Translations under genes and position numbers: made by a program
In this document: piece by piece, positions 23,701 to 35,611 of the stretch
Layout: every line of letters begins with the position of its first letter
Position numbering within the stretch: position 1 is the first letter of the stretch
The notes under the pieces: generated by a model
Database searches by the model: none
What the model was told of the DNA's origin: nothing
What the model saw: only the letters and a program-made list of their open reading frames with translations
DNA from: Cryptomeria japonica
Taxonomy: Eukaryota > Streptophyta > Pinopsida > Cupressales > Cupressaceae
Direction of reading: 5' to 3'
Assembly: GCF_030272615.1 (NCBI RefSeq)
Contig: NC_081414.1
Span: 3,725,501-3,789,500 of the forward strand
DNA: 64,000 bases

Positions 23701-24508
23701 CAAGGCGTTCCATCCAAGACCACAAGCTCATCATCTACCAAGAATGAGTATGACCTTGTAGGTCAATTAGGGAAGACATTGTCCCTCATTTCCATTCTTG
23801 AGCTTTTACGCATATCCCCTTCACATAAGGCCATCCTTGATAAAGTATTGCGAGAAAATTTTGTACCCAATGATCTGAACATGGACCAGTTTCAAGCCAT
23901 GGTGGGATACCTTTCTGTTCTGCATTGCCTCACATTCATAGAAGTCGACGATGCATCTGTAACCCAACCTCATAATGCACCTCTACATATTGAAGCCTTT
24001 CTCCATAAAAAACCAAATAAAATGAGTCTTGATAGATGGAGGAGAAGGTCTGAACATTTGGACATTGAACACTATTAAGCAATTGGGATATTCTAAAAAC
24101 GTTGTGAATTATACACATGCAATCACCATTAAGGCATATGTTGACGAAGAGCGCTCATCCAAGGGTACAATCACCTTACCTTTCAGAGTTGGGCCAATTA
24201 CGAAGGGTGTGGTATGTCAAGTCCTTGATTTAGAGCTCACATATAATAAACTCTTGGGATGTCCATGGATTCATGAAATGAGAGTCGTTCCCTCAACATA
24301 TCATCAATGTATCAAGTTCCAAAAAAATGGAGTTGAGGTGAACATTAATGGTGATCTGAATCCTTTCATATATTACAATAAACTATGGCCAAAATTGGAA
24401 ACAATAATAGCAATCAATAGAGAAGAAACTTCATCATCTGCATATGTTGATCCTGAATCATTAAAACCTTCAACATCAAAACAAGGTGAGCTTAAAGGGA
24501 AATATTAG
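23701..24508 (+). pseudogene. Protease region of element H
   Basis: The frame at 23698-24078 covers a linker with RVVTRRG-type basic sequence, LISILELLRISPSHKAILDKVL and a variable part. A frameshift near 24029-24075 leads to the aspartic-protease fold: IDGGEGLNI at the active-site position (a degraded D-[DS]-G), AYVDEERSSKGTITLPFRVGP, then LLGCPWIHEMRVVPSTYHQ and KFQKNGVEVNINGD. The CPWIH...VPSTxHQ signature is diagnostic for Tat/Ogre-type Ty3 proteases. It ends at a TAG near 24506. Confidence 0.85.
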
Positions 24509-25660
24509 GACAAAGGGATGGGCGAGTACACTCTAAATCAAACTATGTACCTAAGACAAGTAATGAATTCTCCAAAAGAGTATGGATGACCACATCCTTC
24601 TAAAAAGGTATCTATCATTACACTAAAATGGGATCCTACTATATTGAAGAAGTGGGGTGAGATGGAAGAGGACTTATACAAAATGATTTATAAAGAACCA
24701 GAAAAGGATACACAAGAGATTGTTACGATACCTTGTGAGAAATATGGCAAAGGATTCAAATTATTGCAAAAATTTGGATATGATGGTAAAGGCCCTCTTG
24801 GGTTACAAAAGAAATAAATTGTTGAACCATTGCAACTAGAGTTGACATTCAAAAACCAGCGCTCCAAAGGACTTGGTTTCATACCTCTTAGATTAGGCAT
24901 TCATAATTCTATAGAAGAATTACAAATCACAGATTCTAATGACCAACAAGAAAAGGAATGCTACTCCATGAACTCTAATGAATGGGAATGGGGTTCAGAT
25001 AAATCATCTTATGATTATGAGCTCACTAAAACATTCAGAGAACTAGGTGAACCCACAAAAGAAGAAGAGTTTAACAGAAAAGTTAGGGTTGGTCAAGCTA
25101 CTTTGTCAGATTCTACATCACAAGAAAAGAGTGATAAAGGAAAAACTTTTGAGATCCCAAACAGTCCCCATTTCTAGGTTCTAGGTCGAAATCGCGTAGA
25201 GGGAGGACTCATGTTGATGAATGTGCTTCTAGTGATGTCAATTTGGATTCATTCATGATTGAGACAGATGAGGAGAGTGCTAGTGATGACCTCAACAATT
25301 ACCTTGACATGCCTAAAGACACTTTTGTCTTTACCATTACCCCCACTGACTTTGAAAACACTGATAGTCTTCCCCTTGTCCATCCACAACTCATTAATTG
25401 GGACCATGAAGGACCTTCACAACCAAACACATTTGAGAACAATGATGCTTTCATAGACTATTTGGGCATACAAGATGATCTTCCACTTGGGGACCATAAA
25501 GAAGGATACACTATAGAACTCAATAGTGTGGCATACTTTGGTGAGGGTGTTGGGCCTTCTAGTCGTTAAAAAATAAAAATAAAAACAAATCATGGTTCTT
25601 ATGGTGAAAACCACACTGTGGCATTGTCTGACTCTAAAAAAGTAAAAAGAAAGGATGTAT
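24509..25660 (+). pseudogene. G-patch-like and acidic linker of element H
   Basis: After the protease comes a glycine-rich segment at about 24740-24890: GKGFKLLQKFGYDGKGPLG, a TAA stop after QKK, then a Phe/Lys segment and SKGLGF. The arrangement of aromatic and glycine residues resembles a G-patch, a module reported in some plant Ty3 and retroviral polyproteins; here it is inferred from pattern only. From 25190 to 25569 the sequence is acidic (DEESASDDLNNYLDMPKD), a probable unstructured spacer before RT. Its function is unknown. Confidence 0.6.
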
Positions 25661-26041
25661 CTGAGGGTGAAAACCTCTCTGAGGTGCCCCGAAGATGGAA
25701 GGCTTGACATTCTCCCGATGCCATCATATGAAGAGAAATCATCCATGTTGGTGGAGGAAACTATCAAGGCAAACATAGGCATAGAAGAGATTCCACACAA
25801 TATATTCTTAGCACAATCTCTGACAGAAAAAGAGAGACCGAAGTTCATAAGTTTCTTCACCAGAATGACAAAGCAATTTTGCATGGTCATATGTGAATAT
25901 GCCTAGATTGGACCTTGATCTAGTGATGCATCATTTTATATTTACACCAGGAGCAAAGCCAGAAATACAGAAATCGAGGAAAATACAACTGCAAGTGGCA
26001 CTATTAGTAAAACTAGAACTTGAGAAACTATTGGACGTTGG
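25661..26041 (+). pseudogene. N-terminus of reverse transcriptase, element H
   Basis: The segment NIGIEEIPHNIFLAQSLTEKER and, in a shifted frame, FAWSYVNMPRLDLDLVMHH, then TPGAKPEIQKSRK and LELEKLLDVG, is the conserved lead into RT in Tat-type elements (the FAWSY...MPG...KP block). The gene is broken at 26041 by the insertion of element C and resumes at 62052 with GFIRPIDY. A frameshift lies around 25880. Confidence 0.85.
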
Positions 26042-26400
26042 TGTTAAATTTTAATCAGATTTGAATAAGCAGGTAATTTTAAAATTTTATTTGTACTTTG
26101 ATCACAATCTTATATCAATGGATGATATTAATAAATCATCATGCACAACAATACATGAAATCTGAACTGTGCTGATGTAATAACTCAATTTGCTGTGGAT
26201 ATTCAATCTTCCTGAAGTTGACTTCACTCTGTCACATAATGAATATGATCTGCCATGAATGAATACAGAATACCACAAATGAATGTCAACTGCAATGAAT
26301 GGATATAAATAGACTGTGATATCGAACTATTGTAGCTATCGAACTTTTTTTATGTGTTCATTGATTATCTGTTGTAAAATATCGATCTACTTGTTGTATT
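26042..26400 (-). repeat. Element C 3' LTR, piece 1
   Basis: Matches 61339-61727 of the intact right LTR, with a small deletion near 26285. Cut at GTATT by element D. Confidence 0.93.
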
Positions 26401-28074
26401 TGTTGGCATTATTGGCATTAAGTTGTCATTGATGTCAACTGGTTTGGCATGGTCACCGGTGTGTAAGAAGTGGTGACCGGCATATGAAAAGTAAGATATA
26501 TGATGTCAATCCATATGTGAGTAAGAAGACAGAAGGAAGGTTACCAGTACACATGAATTGTGTCATCTGTCAGTAAAGCAGGTTTACTAGTAAGGCATAA
26601 ACCGGTATGAAGGTTGGTTGTTTGTTTGTGATGAAGAGGCGGAATGTTATATGAATCACAACAACACCCGATGAGAAGAGCAGAAAGAATGGCATGAAGA
26701 CATACCTGAAGGCAAGATGAATTGTCAAGAGGATGTGTTGTTGGTAAGAGTGATTGTTCAGTGTGTTGGTTATACCGGTAAGGTGATTTGAACTAGTAGT
26801 CAATCTTGGTCAATGAAGAATGTCAAACCGACATAGCAAACCAAATAGAGGTGGATGTCAAGAAATATGGCAGCTGGAAGCCAGGTGGTGATAAAGCACA
26901 TGATGGTGAAGTGTGCATCGACGTAACAGCCAGCAAGCAAGTCAACTTTGATGAAGAACCCGCAAGTCATGGAGGATGCCAAAGGATTGCGGCTCGAGGA
27001 AGACAAGCTGGCATGCGATTGAACTTATCCTGCAAGAAGATTTGATCTTCGAACCCGTTTGCTAAAGGAAACAGTCGAGCCATTAATGACGTATAACAAA
27101 GAAAAGTAGAAAAGCATGGTGCAGACCTCCAGTTTTAGAAAACACACATTAGAATACGAGGCATTGGTGGTGTTGATCGATGACATGAAGATCATCTCCC
27201 TAGAAAAGCAGATCGAATCACGTCCAATATGGATCGAGTTGGTGAAGGCAAAACCTAACACTACACTCTTTGAATGCGATTTTTGGTGGGAACCTTAGAT
27301 GATAAATATGTGAGCTCAAGACAGAAATCATCAATGCTTGATGCAAAGAACGAGATAGAAGAGAGCTTGAGCAAGGAGAAAGATCATCTTCCTTAGAATT
27401 TTTTCTAAGAAAGTTGCAGAGTGAGTTAGCAAGCAAACCGGTGAGAGGGTTGAGCCGACAGAGACAGAGTACCGATAAATTGTTGCAGGTCTAACAATTA
27501 AGATAACCGGTGAGGTGTGATTGATCAAGAAGGAATCCGAGTGTGACATAGTGTGTTGTGAGGATGAGAGAGAAAGAAGAGAGGCCAAGAGTAACCAGTG
27601 AGCGATCAAAGAGAGTAATTTGATAATTAGCAGTGTGAGAGCCAATGAAGAAGAAAAGGTTGTTAGCCGACAGAAATCTATTGATCAAGTGTTGTAGAAC
27701 TCATTTGCAACCAGATGCTATAATTGTATCAAAATTGTATTTTATTATACATCACCAAGTTGGAGCTTGGTACAGGGGTTGGTGCTCCTTGGGTTGGTGC
27801 CCTAAATCATTATAATTCATTGTATCACTTGTGAGGCTGGATTGGAGGAGTGGTCTCTAGCAACATTCATCACTGAGGTTTTTCCCATATTGGGTTTTCC
27901 TCATACATCTGGTGTTGTGGGTTGTGTTTGCCTCTTTTGATATCCACATTTGTCTTGCTAGTTTGATTGTTTAGTGCTTAGGGTGATAACCGATATTCTA
28001 AGGTTGTTTTAAAAAGGAAAAGAATTTAGGAACCACTGCTTCACCCCCCTCTCAGTGTTACATTGTGTTCAAAA
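26401..28074 (+). repeat. 5' LTR of element D (1,674 bp)
   Basis: From TGTTGGCATTATTGG to GTTCAAAA (end CA changed to AA). It carries the box TTCACCCCCCTCTCAG at about 28040-28055, conserved near the 3' end of Sirevirus LTRs, and many copies of (A)CCGGT. No gene inside; short frames on both strands are not conserved. Confidence 0.92.
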
Positions 28075-28076
28075 AT

Positions 28077-28088
28077 TGGTATCAGAGC
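28077..28088 (+). other. Primer-binding site of element D (initiator tRNA-Met)
   Basis: TGGTATCAGAGC, 2 bases after the LTR end. Confidence 0.92.
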
Positions 28089-28148
28089 GTAGGTTCTCAG
28101 TTGATTAAACCTTGGGTAGATTATGGTCTTATAGCCCAATAGCAAGAA

Positions 28149-30331
28149 ATGAGTCTGCCTCCTCAAAAGCCCCCATGTTTGATGGATCTAAGTATGCCTT
28201 CTAGAGTAGAAGAATGGAGACCTATATTTCATCCCTTGGTTTTGATGTGTGGATGTCTGTCAAGAATGGGTATATTGTCCCTAGTGTTCCTCCCATTGAT
28301 CTGGATGCCAAGAAGGAGTATGAGAATAATGCAAAGGCTAAACATGATATCTTAAGCAGGTTGTTTGATAATGAGTTTCTCAAGGTCATGCCTTGTGCAT
28401 CCGCCAAGGAGACTGGCAATAAAGTGCAAAGGTTATTTGAAGGAGACGCAAAAGTCAAAGAGGCCAAGCTGCAAGCACTAAAGGGTCAACTTGAAGGCAT
28501 CAAGATGAAGGATGAAGAAAATATTGCAGAGTACCTTCACATAATAGATGAAACTGTGAACACCATCAGAGGACTTGGAGAAGAAATTGCAGATGAGATT
28601 CTTGTCAAGAAGGTACTTAGATCTCTCACACCTTAGTATGATACTAAGGTTTCTGCCATAGAAGAAGCCAAGGATCTAAATATCTTCACAATGGATGAGC
28701 TATTTGGCTCACTAAAAGCCTATGAAATGAGAACAACCGGTGATGCATCCTCAAAGAAAGAGGCAGCGTTCAACTCCACCAAGAAGGGCAAGTAAGAGGT
28801 TACTCATAAAGGATCCAGTGAAGACTCGGATGCAGAAGTAGCAAACTTTGTCAAAAATCTCAAGAGAGGATTTGGCAAGTATAAAGGAAATTTACCACTC
28901 AAATGTTTCAACTATGGTAAAGTTGGACACTTTCCTGCAAAATATCCTTATAATGAAACTAGTGGAGATGACTCAAGAAGTTTTAGTAGATATGTCGATA
29001 AAGACAAAGAAAGAAATGTCTACCGGCAAGGAAGAAGAGGTTGTCAGAAGAAGAACAACTGATACACTATTGAGAATGATGCCACAGACGAAGAAAGTGC
29101 ATCAGAAGATGACTACCATGAGAATGACAGAGAATTTAATCTCTTTATGGCACTTGATGAGCCGATTGGTGAAGATGAGGACGAAGAAGACATTGAGGCT
29201 GAAGTGGATCTAGAAGGTGAGCTTATAAGTGCTCTTGAGGAGGTGAGTAAAACAAGAAGAGAATTCAAGAAGTTCAAGGTTGCTACAGTAGATGAACAAG
29301 GTCTCTTGAAGCAATCCCTGGATGAGTCCAATCAAGGGATATCTGACTTGAAACTCCAACTGGAAGAAGCCAAGAGGATATGTGAAGTTAGATCCTCTGA
29401 TCTGATGAAGAAGGAAAAGGAGCATCAAGATCTGGAAGCAGAAATAGTGAAGCTCAGAAAGGAGCTTGAAAAAAGTAAGGAAGAAATGAAAGTGAGAAGC
29501 AAATATGAAGGCAACACTGAATCCTTAGACAAGATGTTGAGCAAACAGAAGCCATCAAAAGATATCGGTGGCTTAGGATTTGAAGAAGGATAAAGTTCAA
29601 TTAGCAGAGACACATCTAGTAAGGAGATACAGATCACTTCTTTAAATGAAGGTGAAGAGAAGAAGGCATTTACGGTAAGCAAAGATACCAGTAAGAAGAC
29701 ATATGCAGATACTGTTAGAAACCACCACACAAACCGGTATACACAATCAATTAACCAGAGGCCACACTCAATGTACTGACATGCAGATCCAAGGAGAAAT
29801 GCAAGAGTTGATCATGAAGGATTCACCAGAGTCAGTAGCATGAAAGGAAAACCCCCGGTGAGGCAGTCGTTTGCAAGGCCAAGGCAACTTAACTGGTATG
29901 TTCCAAACTTTCATGGTTATTGTTACAGGTGTAACAAATTTGGACCTAGAATAGTTGACTATAGATTAACCAATAAGCCCACTATGAGTTATGAAAGTAG
30001 AAATCCATTTAATGCACTCTGGGATATGAATGTTGTCTGTTATCAGTGTAATGGATTTTATCATAGGAGTTTTGAATGTAAGAAGAATAAATCAGTGTCC
30101 TACAATAGTTTCAAAGATTCATCTTTAAATGAAAATGTGAAATGCTATAATTGTCAAAAGTTTGGACATATAGCAATTTTTTGTAAAAATAGGAAAATCA
30201 AGCAGAAGAGGACAGATCTTGATCAAGAATCGGTAGTTAAACTAGAGCACAAAATAGGAGCTAACAAGAAGAAGGAAACCAGACCGGTATGGGTTGAGAA
30301 CTAAAAGGACAAAGTTGAATCAAATCTGATA
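28149..30331 (+). pseudogene. Gag of element D, long Sirevirus type
   Basis: ATG at 28149 starts MSLPPQKPP; a one-base shift and a TAG (at Trp of the YAFW motif, near 28202) precede the UBN2-type capsid domain METYISSLGFDVW ... KVLRSLTP. One frame then continues to 30304. It holds SLKAYEMR, a first degraded knuckle CFNYGKVGHFPAKYP (about 28900), an acidic spacer, a coiled coil at 29200-29520 (EEVSKTRREFKKF ... KLRKELEKSKEEMK), GGLGFEEG, a basic stretch, and three more knuckles at 29915-30190 (CYRCNKFGPRIVDY, CYQCNGFYHRSFEC, CYNCQKFGHIAIFC). Stops are few: TAG 28626-ish, TAA 28793-ish, TGA 29058-ish, TAA 29591-ish, TGA 29777-ish. A coiled coil in gag is a known Sirevirus trait. Confidence 0.9.
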
Positions 30332-30676
30332 GTGCAAACTGCCTTACATGTTGAAAGGAAAAATCTATGGGTTGTAGACAGTGGTTGTTCCAACCACATG
30401 ACCAGAGATAAAAAGAAATTTATCAAGCTTGAAGATTGGAATGGTGGTTCAGTGAGATTCAAAGACAACTCATCCATCAAAATAAAGGGAAAAGGTCCTC
30501 TAAACATTGATGGAAAACTGAAAGCACATGACATGTACTATGTGGAAGGCCTAAAGCACAACTTGTTGAGTGTGAGTCAGATGTGTGACAAAGGTTATAA
30601 ATTCACCTTTGATTCTATTGGCTGCCAGATAAAGAAAGAGAGTACCGGTCAAACTATAGCTGAAGGAAAGAGGTAA
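30332..30676 (+). pseudogene. Protease of element D
   Basis: WVVDSGCSNHMTRD gives the copia aspartic protease site (DSGC/A). It continues with FIKLEDWNGGSVRFKDNSS, IKGKGPL and VEGLKHNLLSVSQMCDKGY, the conserved region linking protease and integrase. It is in frame with gag across TAA 30302-30304. A frameshift near 30670 precedes the next block. Confidence 0.92.
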
Positions 30677-31667
30677 TGTATACAATCTGAAAGAATATTT
30701 TGAATCCCAATGTATGTTGGGACAAGTGGATGAAAGTTGGTTGTGGCACAGAAGATTAGGCCACATAAATTTTGATAACTTAGTTGCAATAAGAAAAAGG
30801 GGTGTGTAAGAAATATTTCACCCATCATCAAACCGGTAAGCACATTTTGTGATGAATGTGTGAAAGGGAAGCAGACTAAGGTGAGATTCGTAACAAAAGA
30901 ACACAACACCTCAAGACCACTTGAAATTGTACATGCAAATTTATGTGGTCCAACTAGGACAGGAGCTCTTGTCAGTGAAAGATATTGTATACTCGTCATT
31001 GATGACTACTCAAGATTGACATGGGTCACTTTCCTACAAAATAAATCCCAAGCATTTGATAGATTCAAGATCTTTAGGAAGATGGTGGAGAAGGAAAGTG
31101 GGTGCAAGCTGAAATGTCTAAGATTAGACCGGGGTGGAGAGTTTACATCAAATGAGTTTGAAGATTACTATGAAAGACATGGAATTAGAAGGCAATACTC
31201 AGCCCTTAGGACACCACAACAAAATGGTATGGTAGAAAGGAAGAACAAAACAATCAAGGAGATGGCCTGAACCATGTTAAATGAGGCCAGTCTGCCAGAC
31301 ATATATTGGAAGGAAGCAGTTCATACTGCTGCATATACCTTGAACTGGGTTCAACTAAGAACAAACGACAGAATGACACCTTATGAGTTCTGGTATGACC
31401 GAAAACCATCATTCAAATACTTCAAGGTATTTGGAAGCAAGTGTTTTATCAAGAGATATGGATGGTCTAGGTAGTTTTGATTCTAGGAGTGATGAAGGAA
31501 TCTTCCTTGGTTACTCATCTAATAGAAAAGCCTATAAATGGTACAACAAAAGACTAAGAAGAGTTATTGAGAGTGTGCATGTAAGAGTTGATGAGGATAT
31601 GCACAAAGGAAGTCAATCACGGGTAAATAGGTATGATGATTCTGGTGGTGAAGGTGAGGAAGCTTAG
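30677..31667 (+). pseudogene. Integrase of element D
   Basis: The GAG-pre-integrase block is shifted in frame at 30670-30800 (SWLWHRRLGHINFDNL). The catalytic core starts with FCDECVKGKQTKVRF and LEIVHANLCGP, where the first catalytic Asp is changed to Asn. LRLDRGGEF keeps the second Asp and NGMVERKNKTIKEMA keeps the Glu. TGA at 31268-31270 interrupts at Arg of the MARTML motif. The frame moves by one base near 31440-31480 and then gives FDSRSDEGIFLGYSSNRKAYKWYNKR and VHVRVDE. The D-to-N change plus breaks would abolish integration activity. Confidence 0.92.
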
Positions 31668-32666
31668 TCAGACAATGAACCAGAAGAAGCATCCAAAAAG
31701 GCTGCTCCTAACTGGTATGTGCAGATGAACCACCCGGAAGAGCAGATTCTAGGTAATAAGAGTGATGGTGTGCAGACTAGGAGAAGATTTGCCCAGAATG
31801 ATGAACAAGACAACTTCTGCCTCATGACTGAAGTAGAACCTAAAACACTTAATGAGGCCAGCAAAAGACAGGAATGGATGGATGCCATGGAAGAAGAACT
31901 GCAATAGATTGAGATGAACAGGACTTGGGAATTAGTCCCTAGACCGAAAGACAAGAACATCATTGGTACCAAATGGGTCTACCAAAATAAGATGAATGAA
32001 GAAGGTAAAATTGTTAGCCATAAAGCTAGACTTGTGTGCAAAGGTTACTCTCAAGTAGAGGGCATTGATTTTGAAGAAACATTTGCACCGATAGCTAGAT
32101 TAGAAGCAATTAGAATGTTTCTAGCCTTTTCTTCCTACAAGGGTTATAAAGTATTTCAAATGGATGTAAAATCTTCCTTCCTAAATGGAAATTTGGAAGA
32201 AGAAGTGTACATGGAGCAACTGGAAGGGTTTCTGCTACATAATGATGAAACCTTTGTGTGTCAGTTGAAGAAAGCCCTGTATGGTTTAAAGCAAGCTCCT
32301 AGAGCATGGTATTCAAGGCTAGATCAATACCTGAAGGAGCAAGGATTCAAAAAGGGGAGTGCTGACAACAATTTATACATAAAGAAACAAGGAAACCACA
32401 TGATCATTGTGGTTGTGTATGTAGATGACATTATTTTTGGAGGCAATAAGGACACCCTTTGCAAAGAATTTGCTGATAAGATGCAGTCAGAATTTGAGAT
32501 GTCAATGCTTGGAGAATTGACATACTTCCTTGGTTTGCAAATATCACAGCAAGATAAGGGAATCTTTATCTCACAAACCAAGTATGCAAAGGATATGTTG
32601 AAGAAATTTCAAATGGAGGACTGCAAATCGGTAAGTACTCCCATGGTGATCGGAAGCAAATTATGA
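31668..32666 (+). pseudogene. Reverse transcriptase of element D
   Basis: A linker with WYVQMNHPEEQILGNKSDGVQTRR leads, past a TAG at 31905-31907, to a fully readable copia [75 protein letters not shown], the catalytic VVVYVDDIIFGG and FLGLQISQ. YVDDIIFG is typical of the SIRE lineage. The only other break is TGA at 32664-32666 after GSKL. The product copies element RNA into DNA in particles. Confidence 0.95.
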
Positions 32667-32684
32667 AAGAATGATGAATCATCG

Positions 32685-33374
32685 GTGGTGGATCAGACAT
32701 TGTATAGATCCATGATAGACAACCTATTGTATCTTACTACTTCTAGACCAGATATAGTGCAGATAGTGTGCATGGTGGCTAGATTTCAAGTTGCACCTAA
32801 GCAGTCATATATGAATGTTGTAAGTAGAATTTTTAGGTACTTGCAAGGAACACTCGATTATGGTTTGTGGTACCTTAAACAAGGGGAATTCATCTTGGAA
32901 GCATACACTGATGTTGATTGGGCGGGTTGCATTAATGACCGGAAGAGCACAAGTGGTGGTGCATTCTTCCTAGGTGACCGGTTCGTCTCATGGAATAGCA
33001 AGAAGCAAGATTCAATCTCCCTATCAACTGTTGAAGCAGAATAAATTGTTGTTGCTACATGTTGCTCTCAGGTACTTTGGATGAAGCAAACCCTCAAGGA
33101 CATACAGGTGGACATCACTGATCCTATTCTCATCCGATGTGATAATTCAAGTGACATCAACATATCAAAGAATACGGTGATGCATTCCAGGACAAAGCAT
33201 ATAGCCATCAAGTATCATTTCCTCAAAGAGAAGGTTGAAGGACATGAAGTAAAGATGGACTATGTCCCTACAAGAGAACAAGTGGCAGACATTTTCACCA
33301 AACCATTTCCGGTAAGCACTTTTGAGTACTTAAGACACAAGTTTGGAGTTGTGTCACCTACCTCATGTACCTAA
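32685..33374 (+). pseudogene. RNase H of element D
   Basis: Same frame as RT: YRSMIDNLLYLTTSRPDI, IFRYLQGTLDYGLWY, AYTDVDWAGCINDRKSTSGGAFFLG (catalytic Asp), then SLSTVEAE with a TAA at 33042-33044 where relatives have Tyr, ILIRCDNSSDINISKN, RTKHIAIKYHFLKEKV and VADIFTKPF. It ends at TAA 33372-33374 and no further ORF, such as an envelope-like gene, follows. Confidence 0.93.
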
Positions 33375-33627
33375 GTTAGTAAGGAATTATATGGTTCAGG
33401 GGGATTTCATAGAAGCATCTATAACTCTTGAACAACATGTTGATCATAGGGAAAGTTCAAGGCCATATGTCTCAGTATCGGTTGTAATCACTCGTATCAG
33501 TCTAAGGGGGAGATAGGTATAAATTAAAGAGGGAGTATATAGTACCCTTTGTCATTGTGTCAAAGGGGGAGAAATCTATCGATATGAAGTCTTGCAGTAA
33601 GTTGACATCAATGCCAAAAGGGGAGAT
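33375..33627 (+). other. 3' leader and polypurine tract of element D
   Basis: About 250 bp with no gene, containing CAAAGGGGGAGAAAT-like purine stretches and ending in AAAAGGGGAGAT (33616-33627), the Sirevirus-type polypurine tract next to the 3' LTR. Confidence 0.85.
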
Positions 33628-35337
33628 TGTTGGCATTATTGGAATTAAGTTGTCATTGATGTCAATTGGTTTGGCATGATCACCGGTGTGTAAGAAGTGG
33701 TGACCAGTATAAGCAAAGTAAGATATATGATGTCAATCCATATGTGAGTAAGAAGACAGAAGGAAGGTTACCGGTACACATGAATTGTGTCATCTGTCGG
33801 TAAAGCAGGTTTACCGGTAAGACATAAACCGGTATGAAGGTTGGTTGTTTGTTTGTGATGAAGAGGCAGAATGTTATATGAATCACAACAACACCCGGTG
33901 AGTAGAACAAAAAGAATGGCATGAAGACATACCGGAAGACAAGATGAATAATTAGGAGGATGTGTTGTCGGTAAGAGTGATTGTTCAGTGTGTTGGTTAT
34001 ACCGGTAAGGTGATTTGAACTAGTAGTCAATCTTGGTCAACGAAGAATGTCAAACTGACATAGCAAACCAAGAAGAGGTGGATGTCGACAAAGATGACAG
34101 CTAGAAGCCAGGTGGTGATAAAGCACAGGTTAGTGAAGTGTGCATCGACATAACAGTCATCAAGCAGGTCAACTTTTATGAAGAACCCGCAAGTCATGGA
34201 GGATGCCAGAGGATTGCGGCTTGAGTAAGACAAGATGGCATGCGATTGAACTTTTCCTGCAAGAATATTTGATCTTCAAACCCATTTGTTAAAGGAAACA
34301 ATCAAGCCATTAATGGTGTATGATAGAGAAAAGCAGAAAAGCATGGTGCAGACCTCCAGTTTTAGAAAATGCACATTGGAATGCGAGGCGTTGGTGGTGT
34401 TGATCGATGACATGAAGATCATCTCTCTGGAAAACAATATCGAATAAAATCCAATATGGATCAAGTTGGTGAAGGCAAAACGTTACACTGCACTGTTTGA
34501 ATGTGGTTTTTGGCTAGAACCTTAGATGATAAATATGTGAGCTCGAGACAGAAATCATCAATGCTTGATGCGAAGAATGAGATAGAAGAGAGCTTGAGAA
34601 AGGAGAAAGATCATCTTCCTTAGAATTTATTCTAAGAAATTTGCAGAGTGAGTTAGAAGGTGAACTAGGGAGAGGGTTTAACCGGCAGAGATGGAGTACC
34701 AGTAAACTATTGCAAGTCTAACAGTTAAGCTAATTGGCGAGGTGTGATTGATCAAGAAGGCATCTGAGTGTGACATAGTGTGTTGTGAGCCTGAGAGAAA
34801 AAGAAGAGAGGCCAGGAGTAACTGGTGAGTGATCAGAGAGAGTAATTTGATAACCGGCAGTGTGAGAGCCAGTGAAGAAGAGAAGGTTGTTAACCGGCAT
34901 AAATCTATTGATCAAGTGTTGCAGAACTCATTTGCAACCAGATGTTATAACTGTATCAAAATTGTATTTCATTATACATCACTAGGTTGGAGCTTAGTGC
35001 AAGGGTTGGTTCTCCTTGAGTTGGTGCCCTAAATCAGTAGGGGTTAGTGCTCCTTGGTTTGGTGCTCTAAATCATTGTAATTCATTGTTTCACTTGTGAG
35101 GATGGATTGGAGCAGTAGTCTCCAATAACATTTATCACCGAGGTTTTTCCCATATTGGGTTTTCCTTGTACATCTGGTGTTGTGGGTTGCATTTGTGTGT
35201 TTGCCTCTTTTTCTATCCACATTTATCTTGTCGGTTTGATTATTTAGTGCTTAGGGTGATAACCGGTATTATAAGGTTGTTTTAAAAAGGAAAAGAATTT
35301 AGGAACCATTGATTCACCCCCCTCTCAGAGTTCAACA
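33628..35337 (+). repeat. 3' LTR of element D (1,710 bp)
   Basis: From TGTTGGCATTATTGG to GAGTTCAACA. Very similar to 26401-28074 but with substitutions, a short duplicated GTTGGTGCTCCTTG segment near 35000-35060, and a small deletion before the end. The box TTCACCCCCCTCTCAG is at about 35313-35328. Confidence 0.93.
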
Positions 35338-35611
35338 ATATTATCTAATACCAAGGAGGAGAAATATAATCTCCTTTATATCTGTCAAGGGTGACCCTTC
35401 CCCAAGGGTCGACACCCTACAAAGAATCATGACCCAATGAAGGGTGGCAACTTTCAACATAAGTTGACTACTTAACAAATATTAACAAATGACCAATCAG
35501 TTTATACACATACTGAATATCATTAGCAAGCTTTATTAATCATGCATATTGAATAATGTATAACGCATAATTAAAAAGATAATCGTAGCACAAAATGCGT
35601 TAGGCCGATAT
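35338..35611 (-). repeat. Element C 3' LTR, piece 2
   Basis: Matches 61724-61983 of the right LTR. Contains two short hairpins (35353-35376 and 35393-35410). Cut at GATAT by element E. Confidence 0.92.

Larger units (their letters stand above)
26401..35337 (+). mobile_element. Element D: Sirevirus-like Ty1/copia retrotransposon
   Basis: 8.9-kb element inserted in the left LTR of C. The duplication is GTATT (26396-26400) versus ATATT (35338-35342), one base changed. LTRs start TGTTGGCATTATTGG. It has a tRNA-Met primer site, a gag with a long coiled coil and several zinc knuckles, protease, integrase, RT with YVDDIIFG, RNase H, and the polypurine tract AAAAGGGGAGAT. These traits fit the Sirevirus (SIRE) lineage. 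Gag through most of integrase stays in one frame with few stops, so it is the best preserved element here. Confidence 0.95.

Noticed and set aside
25417-25890. 157-codon minus-strand frame opposite the pol region of H
   Set aside because: It overlaps the conserved plus-strand FAWSY/IPHNIFLAQS lead into RT and has no recognised domain.
23684-25900. A cellular gene with a G-patch and acidic domain
   Set aside because: The segment is flanked in order by Tat-type zinc knuckle, protease signature CPWIH...VPSTxHQ and RT start, so it belongs to the retroelement.
33375-33627. Envelope-like ORF after pol in element D
   Set aside because: Some Sireviruses carry one, but the 250 bp between RNase H and the 3' LTR has no frame of any length.
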